NCBI GenBank assembly: GCA_019022495.1
Contig: JAFEKR010000005.1
Coordinates: forward strand, 124,001-188,000
Source: Epichloe hybrida
Lineage: Eukaryota; Ascomycota; Sordariomycetes; Hypocreales; Clavicipitaceae
Direction of reading: 5' to 3'
DNA length: 64,000 nucleotides
Shown piece by piece: positions 45,722-56,515 of the stretch. Within the stretch, counting starts at the first letter, position 1. Each line of letters starts with the position of its first letter. The notes beneath the pieces were generated by a model, which saw nothing but the letters and a program-made list of their open reading frames with translations, ran no database searches and was not told the origin of the DNA. Both the position numbers and the translations under genes were made by a program.

Positions 45722-47061
45722 AGCCTCCATATAAGGTTGTTGACGCTGTGGGGGAAAGTATGGAGCAGGCTCGAAACATGAGACCAATGGGAAGCTGATT
45801 TGAAAATGGGAACGTGGCGGCCTAGTTTATGTGTAACTGTTTGTTCTTCACTATACACATGGACGGATTCACATGAGTTTTAGCCATGTAAATGACATAT
45901 CCAAATCGCTATTACATATTACTAACTGTAAAGGAGCTGGGCTTTGCCCGGGCTAATAATATGTGTGGAATGATGCAAAGAATGGAAAGCAAGAAACAAT
46001 GATGATTGACTAGCTAGGAAATCTATTAGAAGGGAAAGGAAGCTATATATAAGCTTCAAGGTTTAACGAAGAACAAAGATAAACCGAGAACCTAATCAAT
46101 GAAAGGGTTGATTAACAAACGAAGCGAGGTGTTTGGATAGATTAATAAACGAAGCACAGCACGTCACGATAGCAAACGTGAAACGGGTGGCTGCATTAAG
46201 AAACTAAAAAGTGATGCCTGAGTTCCGAGGCTGCGATATCTAACAACATGTACATAGTCATTCAAGGGGTGTCTTATGTAAGCCATCCAGGGGATAAATG
46301 GGGGACATCAGAGGGACAGGGGGCTCTAATTCTTAAAGTTCGTCAATGATATCGACGTTTAAAAGCAGCAGCGTAGGGGCCAGTTCGTAACGCTAACGTG
46401 TTATATGTACAGAGGGTTGCAAGGAGCAAGAAGCAAGACAAATAGTACAAGGAAATCAAGTACCTAGGTCGCTTAGAAGTTAGTTGCCAAAGTGACATCC
46501 ATGACTCAACGATTAGACAAGGGGTATCACAGAGCCCAGATCGGGCTATTCACTATTTGTAGCTTGCTTAGAGAAAAAAAAAAGAGGGTTCATTCAAATT
46601 CAAGTAATTTTATATAAGAAATCTAACGATTAAAACGTTTTAGCCTAATAGTAGGGAATCTGTATGGTGCGTTTACAGAGCAAGCTGCCTTTGTATTTAT
46701 TAAAATACCCTTTTAGGCTTAGCGCCTCATTAACGCTAATAAGTGAGCCTAGTGGTCGCAATTAAGTTCTTCCGATCTACTTCGTAAGTAATCAGGAGAT
46801 CATTTTACCCCGTTATTCCCATTATTCCTCCTTTAGCTTCTTGACCCCTGCACTATTCCCGCTTCTGTTTCGCGTTCGCGCACTGGATGTGACATTATTG
46901 ATCAATCTCACGCGCTCATGGTGTGGCAATATTTTGGGATCCAAAGTCTCTAGGTTAGTGGCTAGGTATTTTAGGCGGAATATCTAACCAGCTTTTTTCT
47001 GTCTTGGAGTTGTGTTTCGAGGCACAACTTCGGCAGAAAAAGGGCAGGGCATCATCACCAC
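45722..47061. other. Intergenic region, AT-leaning, probably repeat-derived
   Basis: About 1.3 kb. From about 45930 to 46800 the sequence is more AT-rich than the rest of the gene-bearing part and carries no open frames, suggesting old decayed repeats. The last 250 bp return to normal composition before the WD40 gene. Confidence 0.5.
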
Positions 47062-50000
47062 ATGAGTGTCGCGCCCATGACCGCGGCGCCTCGGTTGGTG
47101 ATAGACCTGACGCTCGACGAACCCGTGACGACGACGACAACAACGCCCCCCGTGGGAACGACTACACCGCCTATATCAGCATTGAGAGGTACTAAACAGC
47201 CGTGCCCGGCTGCTGTTGGTGTTTCTGGGGAACCGCCTGCGAAGAAACGGCGAATCGGGGTTGGGGCCCAATCGCGAGAAGCTGCAAAGACAAATGTGCA
47301 GCGGCTTTTATTACCACATGTTGCGAGGGCGGTGGACCAGTTATCGCCACAGCAGTATGTCGTGGACCGGATCGCCGTCGAGGTATGTACATTTCGGGAG
47401 GAGAACATGCCGCTCAGGGGACGGGTTACTGTGAGAACGGGCTGACCGAATGGGTTTCAGGCGGTGACGATATTGCTCAAAACGACGACTTTTCTCGATA
47501 GAGTCGAGGCCGCCCGTGGCGTTTTGACGACCCGTGAAGTTGCTGAAATCGAGAATCGCGCTGCACTGCTGGTTCAACAGCTGGCAACTCTTCCAGTGCG
47601 ATTTCCCCCGATGAAGTAATCTTGCGTCTTGACACGAGGCTAACTCTCTGGTCGATTAGAGTTATCAAAGACAAGAACTCAAGTCTGAATTCAGTCCTCC
47701 GAAACCTCCACCGAAACCATACACACCTCCATCCTTCACGCCTCTGAAAGCCGTGCCACAGCCTTTACCGAAACCAGTTCAGTCACTTTCCCGTCCTACC
47801 ACGAAACCGAGGGTCGAGCCCACGCGGGTTCCCAAAGCAAGAGCACGGCCTCGACAACTTGTTGGGCGCCAAAAGAGTGCCTCTCCAGCTGTCAGCACGT
47901 GGCTGCAGCTGCAAGGAAAGCCTTACCTGAGGGCCGAGTCTCGTGATGCCATCGCGGGAGGCTTGGAGAGCCGCGTCGCGTTGCGGGATTGTGTGCCTCT
48001 ACCAGTCACCTATCATGCCGACTTCACATCGCTCGAATTTGCAGACATGTTTAAAAGACTAGAGACGGCACTTTCGGTAAGCCTTCCCAGAGGGCCAGAG
48101 GCTCTGGCTCACCTAGTTCACGCATACGACATCGCCTCGATCATCGGTAATGCCATCCCTGGGCGAACGGCGGAGGATATCCAGAATTTGTGCTCAGATA
48201 TAAAAGCCGGGCATGCAGTCTGGCAAACAAGTCCTCGTGTGCTATCGCTGAAAAAGGCCGACCCCGAAATACGCTCTCAAAATCGACGCGCGAACCGAGT
48301 CTCATCGATGCTACTGGCCCGCGAACTTGAAGGCAATGTGGGCTTTGGCCGGATGAGACAATACGAAAACTTTCAGAACCAGTTTCGGATATGTCACGAA
48401 GATGGCTTGTCATTGATAGCCGAATTTACAAACTGCGCGGGCGACATCACTGCCATGTGTTGGGTACCCCACGGCAACATCATATGTGGCACAACGGCTC
48501 ATTCAGACGCCCATAATCAGCAATACAACAAGCCTGGAAACCTGTTACTATGCTCAACAACGAAAGGAACTCTCCAAGCTTTCGCTGACCATAGAATCCC
48601 GCGGCCTTTGGTAGAAAGGGGGGAGAACGCAACCGACGCAATGCGTCAAAGTCAGGACCCTTGGCTGTACTCATCGGTTGTATCTACTGACTACGACGGT
48701 GTCACTGGCCGGGCCTTCACATCCAGCTTTGACAAGACGGTCAAAGTATGGAATGTTTTGGAGAACAAGGATTATATGGAAGCCATGGCCACATGGCATC
48801 ACGATGGCAACGTCAATTTCGTCGCCGCTGCCAAAGACGGATCAGGACGCGTCGCGACAGCTGCGGACGTTCCCGCTGAAGCCATTCGAATATACATTGT
48901 TGATCCAACGAATGTACAAGGCAGCCAGTATTACACAATCTCGTGCACCCGGAACGACGCTGAGCGATCTGACAAGTGGGCTTACTTTCCCGCAACGATG
49001 CAATGGGGACAATGTCCAGGTGCGAGGCATCTACTGGCTATTGGCTATTCACCTCGCAGCCTTACCGGCGACGACAGCGATATCCCAGAGGAAAAGCTTC
49101 ACTCGGGCGAAATCGTGCTTTGGGATGCGGCAAGGAGAGTTCAGATACCTGTCCTGACAGCAACAACAGCAAATGTGTTTGAAATAATGTGGCATCCAAC
49201 TCTGCCTCGCTTCATCGTGGCCACCTCGCCATCGGGTCTCATCGTGGATCAGAAGACTCGCACGAACATCCATATTTTCCAGTTAGACACGGAAAGGGAA
49301 GGTGGCGCATACAGCGAGGTCCAAAAGCTCGACTGCCCTGCCTCGGATATCAACGAGCTGACAATCATGCCCAACTCTCTTATGCACGCCTTTATCACGG
49401 CGGGATGCACAGACGGGCGAGTCTACGTCTGGGACACGGCCCAAGGCGATCGACCCATCCACGTACTGAAGCACGGGCACCCGCTAGATGACTACATATT
49501 TGATCGCGAAAAGGAGGACACTGGCATCAAGTTCTCGGCATGGGGCACCACGGCAGACCGCTTCTACACCGGTTCCAGCGACGGCGTTGTCAAGGTGTGG
49601 AATGTTCGACGCAAACGCCAGCCCTTTGTACGAATCCTCCTCGAGGCACCGGGACCCATATCATGCGGCGTATTCTCTCCCGACCACTCCAAGCTCGCTG
49701 TTGGTGATGCCACGGGCCGCGTGTTCCTCTTCTCCGTCGACAAGCGAGACGCCCTAGACTCTCACTTCACCACCCTCCCGGGTCTCGACCGCCGCATCCG
49801 TCGTCCCAGACCATTCACACCTCACGCTGAGCCGCCACCGCCCATGACCACCGGCAACACCAGCCCGGGCCCTCGATCCATCGCACAGTATTCTCGACAA
49901 ACGTACCTTTGCTCCTACAAACTCATCATCCATGAAAATCCCGTCATTGGAGCCGTCCAAGGCCCCTCGTACGACCTGACACAACTGTATCGCAGAGACG

Positions 50001-50320
50001 CGCACGCTTACTTCGACGCGCAAGGTCCCTTGCTCCCCGAATTCGAACGGAACCAGAGAAGCGCCATAGACGCCAGCATCGGGCCCCGACCCCGGTCTTT
50101 CCGAAGACTCAAAGATGCCTCCCTAGTCACTTCATCACCAGACGTGGACGTGCACGCAGTCAACGTATCCAAGGATCTAGACGTGGCGGCGCTCCCAGAG
50201 AAGCTCGTGGAAGAGCTAGTCCACAGTGGCGCACAGCTCAATCTCGATGGCGAAGAAGGCTGGGACTTTGCCTACGAGGAGATGCCTTTCATGTCCGAAC
50301 CATTACGACTGGTGGAGTGA
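47062..50320 (+). CDS. Large WD40-repeat protein, function unknown
   Basis: Exons 47062-47382, 47461-47595 and 47660-50320 give 1038 aa. The N-terminus has a short acidic/hydrophobic element VIDLTLDEP, which resembles a SUMO-interacting motif, followed by a basic stretch (PAKKRRI) that could be a nuclear signal, then a Pro-rich linker (about residues 155-200). From about residue 420 WD40-type blades are visible: SSFDKTVKVWNVLENKD, HSGEIVLWDAARRVQI, TDGRVYVWDTAQGDRPI, GSSDGVVKVWNVRRKRQPF and GDATGRVFLFSVDKRD. The acidic C-terminus ends PFMSEPLRLVE. It looks nuclear. A CUL4-DDB1 substrate receptor such as the Raf1/DIM-8 type is one possibility, but I cannot establish that from sequence alone. 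Confidence 0.85.
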
Positions 50321-51020
50321 ATGAGGGGGCCATTTTCAACAGAGCATCTTGCTGTATATCATCTTTAACGAAGAGCACATGTTATATATCTGGTGGCGGG
50401 GAAACCTAGGTTGAGGGGGGGGGGACAGGGAACACGCTCGTATGAGCAAGTGGAAGGGTAGTTACAGTGCATGTAGTATAGTAGACAACGATGAGCTATG
50501 AGAATCAAGATTTATACATTTATTCACGTCACGTCGGCTTGGCTCAGCTGCGCCAGATGACATGTGAAGATGCAAATGGCTGGTATCAGTGACACGTGGA
50601 CAATACACGTACCGGCCGGTCATGATGCATGGAAATCCGTCTATTTCATGCCACTGCGAGACACATTACACGTCTACAATAATATGTATGTATATAAATA
50701 TATATGATGACAACGGCGACAAACAATGAATGAGAGGACGCTCAAGGTTCACCGCCATGGTCATACGGAATTCTCGTCCCGGCTTCTCATCTTTCAAACA
50801 AGCAGAACGAAACACCCCCCCCCCCGGCCCCGGCCCCGGCCCCGTTGAGCATAGACAGCCATATTCCCCTCTTTTCTCACAGGTTTCGTGACAATCGGAG
50901 GGGGTAAAAAAAAAACCCAATGAAACATCTGGGTGACGGGGTGTGTGTGAGAGCGCTCTCATTCTCTCTCTCTTTAACCCCCCTTTTCACAGTCAAGATG
51001 TGTGGTGCAAGAAACGCCGT
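50321..51020. other. Convergent intergenic region (WD40 / YHM2)
   Basis: 700 bp with a G run at 50416-50424, a C run at 50813-50824 followed by repeated GGCCCC, and an A run at 50907-50915. No coding signal; expected to hold both 3' UTRs. Confidence 0.6.
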
Positions 51021-52209
51021 TTAGTGCTTGGCCGTGGGGGAGTCGCCGGTCAGTTTTTCAACATAGGTCTTCGCCCTAGATTTTGATAAAACATTTCGTT
51101 AGTAAAAAGATGAGATTAGAAGGGAATGAATAAATGATTGAAGGGGGGGGGGAAGAAAACGCACATGTCACCGAAGGCGACCATGCAGATGGTCTGCCAG
51201 ACACCAAGACCGATTCGCGGGACGACACCGCGGTACAGGCCCTTGACGCCGTTGTTGGAGTAAATGTATCGGAAGGTGTTGCCGACAGTCATCTTCTTGG
51301 GTCGGTTAGGATCGTCCTTCTTGCTCTGCATCTCCACGCGGATGACCTCGATGGGCTGGTTCCAGGCACTGAGACCACCACCGAGACCGGAGGCGATGAT
51401 CTTCTCCCAGGGTGTCAGCTTCTCCTTCTCGGACTTGCCGGTGAAGGAGCGGATCCATCCCTCGGCCAGACGGCTGAGACCGAAACGACTTCCCCAGTTG
51501 GTCATCTGGCGAATGGCAACGGCGTTGACACCCTTGTTGATGCCCTTGATGCCCTCGCGGCGGTAAATGTCCATGAAGGTCGCAAAGGTAGACTGGGGCT
51601 TGACGCCGGCGGCAGCCATCTTGTGCTTGGTGATTTCGACCGTCTTCATACACGTGCAGAAACCCATGGTGGCATAGGCCTGGGCGACACCGCCGGTGAT
51701 ACCACCGAGGATACCACCACCAAATTCGGAGGCACCAGCTGCGCGGGCATAGTACTCGGCCTCGGAGGCGACGAAAAGAAGAACGGCGCCCTTGGTAGAA
51801 GCTTCAATCCAAGCCCATGGGATCAGGCCTTGATAGACTGTAGTTTGAGAGAAGCGTGCCAATTAGCATGCGATTGTGTTGAAATTGGCGATTCAGGAAC
51901 AAGGAAAAAAGGGGGGCATGGAAAAGTGAGCGAGGTAATGGCCAAGATGAGGATGGAAAAAGAGGTGGGAAGGAGGCAATGCTCACATCCAAGAGGACCA
52001 CCACGAGCCCAGATACGACCAAGGGCGGTGGTGAAGCCATCACCACGATGAGCCGCCATGGTGGTCTTGACGACCTCGAGAGGCTGACCGAGAGTGGTGA
52101 CCTCGAACATGTTGAGGCCAGCACCGAGGAGCAAGTTGGAGAACTTGATTGGCTTCTTCTCCAATCGGGGCTCCCCAAGGGAGCCGGACTGAGCAGACGT
52201 CGCAACCAT
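51021..52209 (-). CDS. YHM2: Mitochondrial citrate/oxoglutarate carrier
   Basis: Minus-strand exons 52209-51987, 51837-51165 and 51075-51021 give 316 aa (yeast Yhm2 is 314). Yhm2 exchanges citrate for 2-oxoglutarate across the inner mitochondrial membrane, supplying cytosolic NADPH, and has been linked to mtDNA maintenance. The match is close: [34 protein letters not shown], then [79 protein letters not shown] and the tail TGDSPTAKH. The two PxE carrier signatures (PLEVVK, PIEVIR) and the altered central one are as in Yhm2. Introns 51838-51986 and 51076-51164; the tiny last exon restores the conserved end. Confidence 0.96.
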
Positions 52210-53330
52210 GGCTTTGGAAGATGTGATTGATGCAAAAGGGGCCCTGACCAAGGGATTAGGGTGCTTCTTCGCAAGAGAAAAGGGTGCTTGTCCACGAGGA
52301 GAGCAGAGCGCTGGAGGGGCGGGCAGGAAGCTGTCGCTGTGCTGAGTAAGAATCGAGGGACTCGAAATATAATAGCTCAAGCCGGAATGCGGGTGCGGTT
52401 GTAACCAGTTCTAGTCGCGGAGATGCAAGAAAGTGGAGGAAGGGTATTTGCCACTATTTGGTAGCAGTCGCCGAGTTGGTTGTTGGTGTTTGGATGGCCC
52501 GAGGTTGAAGGGGGGCCGATGGCAGGTTCCGTGATTGCCCGGAAGTCGTGAAGACGGATATCAGCTTACGTAAGTAAGTACGTACAGTACGAGTCAAGTA
52601 AGTCCGTCCAACTTGAGAAGCGTAGGTACTCCGTAGAGATAGGCGAGTAAGTATCAAGGGAAGAAAAGAAATCAGAAAGACGAGAAAACCAATTGCGACC
52701 CAGTCAGACCAACATGACAGAATAGCTGGTCGCAACATATGATGTTTGTTGGCCTTGAATCAGATTGAGCTCGAGTAATAAATCCGTGCCACTGGCTTGG
52801 GCCCAAAAAGCCAATTGGGGCGCTCAACATTGTACACCCCACTGTATTACAATTTAACTTGCCTGTTGGACCGCGCCCGCCATTGTTGAGAAACCAGACC
52901 CAATCTCGTGACCTCGTCTGGCCAGATCCCCATCCCCAATTCTGGCTTTCTGCCAATACATATGTGTAGAGTCAGTGCTACGAATCCGTAGGCGGGTTTC
53001 AACGGGCACTTGGACCATGTCCATTCTCGATTTCGAGCAGGGACTTTGTTCACGCAGCAAACCGAGCACTGGCTTCCCTTGCCCTCGCTCTTATAGTCTG
53101 CCCATCGCAATAGATACCAGACTTGTGAGCCTTGTCAATTGCGTCGGTCGTGACGATGCGATCCATTCGACGGGAGCTGCCAGCATTGACCCCGTCTGCC
53201 TGTGCACTCATACTCCCGCGTCGAAATCGTCATGTACAGACTGCAGACAAACAGCACACAGCTTGACCGTGCACTCATCTACGTCATCTTTATTAAAGCT
53301 CTCTAAACGCTACTATCTTGCGGGGTTCTA
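52210..53330. other. YHM2 promoter region up to the AT-rich boundary
   Basis: About 1.1 kb. Short GTAAGTACGTACAGTACG-like repeats at 52569-52590 and a TACTCCGTA motif at 52627. No gene. Ends where composition changes abruptly near 53330. Confidence 0.6.
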
Positions 53331-53459
53331 GTTTAAATATTACTAGTTAATTCCCTCTAAGGCAATCTATTAATAAAATAATAACTTTACTATACTATTT
53401 AATAAAACAGTAGTAAAATCTAGTAAAACTAAGAAATAACTAAATATTAAAAACGCTAC

Positions 53460-55200
53460 GTGGTATTAGCTAGGTTATAATTGCTTTAACTCTTACTAGG
53501 TCTATTATAATACCTTTCTCTAATATCTTAAAGCCTAAAAATTTAACTTCCTTAACTAAAAATTAATACTTCTTAAGGTTAATAAAAGACCTACCTCTTT
53601 AAACCTATGTAAAACTTATTTAATATACTCTATATAATCTTTAACCCTACTGCTATATATTAGTGTATTATCTAGATAGATAATGTAGGTTTTATTAATA
53701 AGTCCTTTAAGAGCATTATTAATATACTCCTAAAAAGTTACTAGTGCGTTAACTAGTCTAAATGGCATTACTAGATATTTAAAGTGGCTATATTAACAAT
53801 AGAATGCTATTTTCCACTTATTACCTAAGCGGATATGTAGCTAGTGGTATATATCTTTTAAATCTAGGACTATAAAAATAACTACGCTTACTAATTAATT
53901 AAGAATTTTAGTAATAAGAGGCAAAGAGGCCTTATTCTTAATTATAATCTTGTTTAGGCCCTTATAATTTACATAAAGCCTTAATTTCCCTCCTTTCTTT
54001 AGAATAAATAAAATTAGGGCTCTAGCTAGGCTAACTAATCTTCTAATCTACCCTTTAAGCTATACACTTATAAGGTACTCTCTAAGAACCTCTAGCTCCC
54101 TTTTAGCTAAATTATATATAGGCCCCTAAGGTAGTGTTTTCCCTTTTTCTAATTTAATTACATAAGTGTAACCTCCTAGTTTAGGAAGCTTACCTACTAA
54201 CTCTTTAGAAAAAACATCTATAAACTCCCTATATTCTTCTAGGATTATTAGTATAAAGCGCTTAGTGCTCTTATCCTAATTTAACATAGCTTCTTTATTA
54301 CTTGCGTTTTCTAAAATTAGTATAACTATAATACCTTTGCTTTTTTACTATAAATAAGTATACTTAAGGATTTATATAGTTACTTTACTATTTATTTATA
54401 TATCTATTACTACTAGGTTCTTTAATTAGCTTTCTCCTTTTCCTTTTTAATTTTTATTTTCTAAAATACTTAGCCTAATCTTTATTACTTCTAATAATAA
54501 AGTAACTACTACTATTTTTTTCTCTCTATATACTTACCACTTACTATAAGTAAAAGAGAGATATTCTATTATTACTAGATATCTCTAGTATTTATACTCC
54601 TAATATATAATCATAGGTAAATACTCCTTAATCTAGTCTATACCTAAAATTATCCCTTTACCTATATTAGTAATAAAGTAGCTAACTTAGTAAACCTTTA
54701 TAAATCCTATACTATCTTTTATCTTAACTAATTTTTTTAGAATTCCTTAATATAAAATCACTTTTTTACTTACACTCTTTAATATCCTATCTAATTAGAT
54801 TATATTCTCCTAATCCTTTTTTAACACTAATTTTAGATAAATTATTAAAGACTATATACTTATATTAAATAGCGCTTATATAGCTAATCACTAGTTATCT
54901 TATTATAAAGATACTTATATTCTTATTCTATTATCTATAGGGTAGTCTATAGTAAGATTATATTCCTAGGTCTATACTAATTAAACTAGTATTATATTAG
55001 GAGATATAGCTTTATTACTACTTTCCCTATGCTTCTTAGTTATATATTTAGTACTTTTATAGGTAAAATAATCTAGTGCCTAATAAGTTAGTATAGCATG
55101 CCTAGGCTTTTTATATTTATAGCATACTAGGGATAATCTTTTCCCTTAGTCTTTACTTTATTACTACGCCCTATCTATAGGTAATGTAAAATAAGAGTAT
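53460..55200 (-). mobile_element. RIP-degraded Ty3/gypsy retrotransposon (gag-pol remnant)
   Basis: On the minus strand, traces of a Ty3/gypsy polyprotein appear in the right order. Near 55130-55090 a decayed CCHC zinc knuckle reads CYKYKKPRHAILTY, with Cys-to-Tyr and Gly-to-Arg changes. Between 53825 and 53640 reverse-transcriptase pieces read FKYLVMPFRLVNALVTF and YIIYLDNTLIYS, where the catalytic YLDD has become YLDN. Around 53570-53480 a thumb-like KEVKFLGFKILEKGIIID follows. All changes seen are G-to-A/C-to-T type and stops are frequent, so the element is dead. RNase H and integrase would lie below 53460, where the block ends, so the element looks truncated. Outer limits are approximate. 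Confidence 0.82.
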
Positions 55201-56389
55201 TACCTCTTTCTTTTAAAGTCCTAATCTTTTTTATTATTTTAGCCTAAACCTATTATAACCTTTGCTTTCTTACCCTAGCCTTATAGTTAGCTCTAGGTTA
55301 TTAGGATCTCTTAACTAATTATTTACTTTCTTATAGTGTTATTTAAGCTATTTAGAAAGATTATAATTCTTAGATATATAGGGATTTCTTTAGGTAACTT
55401 AGCTTTTACCTTATCCTAGGCTTATATAAAGAATTAAAATAATTAGCTATTCTTTTACCTAAGATTTAGTAGTAACCTTATTACTTCTAAGTATCTTACA
55501 CTTATATTTATTATTCTAGTTTTTAACTATTCTAGGAAATCTACCTAGGTAATTAATAAATAATTTACATACCTATTTATAGCTATATAACGCATTTACT
55601 ATTGCTTTACATTACTAGCTAGGTAGCTACTTATATATATTACCTTAGTTATATTATCCTTAAAGGTATAGTAGTTTAATTTAAATAGTATATCTAAGTT
55701 TACTAAGAAATTCTATAGGCTTTTATATATTTCCCCTTTATATATAGGTATTTTTATTTATATTTTAATAAGATTACCTTACTATATAATTACTACTATA
55801 TTACTATAGACTATAAGTAAAATTATAGCTAATGTTTAAGGGGTAATTATAGGTCTAGATTAAGGGGTAATTATAGGTCTAGTTTAAGGTCTAGCTAATC
55901 CTAGATTTGCCTTAAGCTCTCTAATTTATACCTTTATCTATAAGACCTCTTATCTTCTCTAAAGGTAATATAGCTTAGATTATATAACCTTATAGTATTA
56001 CTATAATGCCCTTTTTTCTTTAGTTATATTATCTATACCTTTACCTAAATTAGGATTAAGTAGCGTTTATTACACCCTATTATCTATAGTTCTAGATTAT
56101 AGGGGTTCTTTATCTTCCTAATTATCTATAGCTTTATTATTATAAGGTACTAGCGTATTTCTTATAGATCTTTAGAGTGTTAGCTATATAATAATCTAGC
56201 TAATGGTTTATATCCTTAAAAAGGTTAAGAGAGATTAATTTATTATAGCTTATACTAAAAGGTTAAGAATAAAGTAATAGCTAAGACTATTATAGTTATT
56301 ACTAGATAAATACTAGCTAGGGGTAGGTGCGTAAAGGTTTTAATCTCTAACCTAGCACTAATAATATGCGTAGTCTTTAATAAATACCT

Positions 56390-56515
56390 CACTTCACAAG
56401 CACGTGGCTATCTTATAGCTAGCTAGCCTCTTTATTATCCGCACGGCCTAAAGGTTCTCCGAAGACCTGCTTCAATGAACATCCTATCTTTGACCTCTGC
56501 GCTCCTGACACTATC
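56390..56515. other. Normal-composition island in the AT-rich block
   Basis: About 125 bp with ordinary GC content (e.g. GCACGTGGCTATC, CCGCACGGCCTAAAGG, CTGCGCTCCTGACACTATC) between heavily mutated flanks. It lies upstream (minus strand sense) of the gypsy gag remnant, where an LTR end or leader might be expected, but I cannot define borders. Confidence 0.5.

Noticed and set aside
51134..52051. 305-codon plus-strand frame over YHM2
   Set aside because: Antisense shadow of YHM2; the minus strand matches the carrier family throughout.
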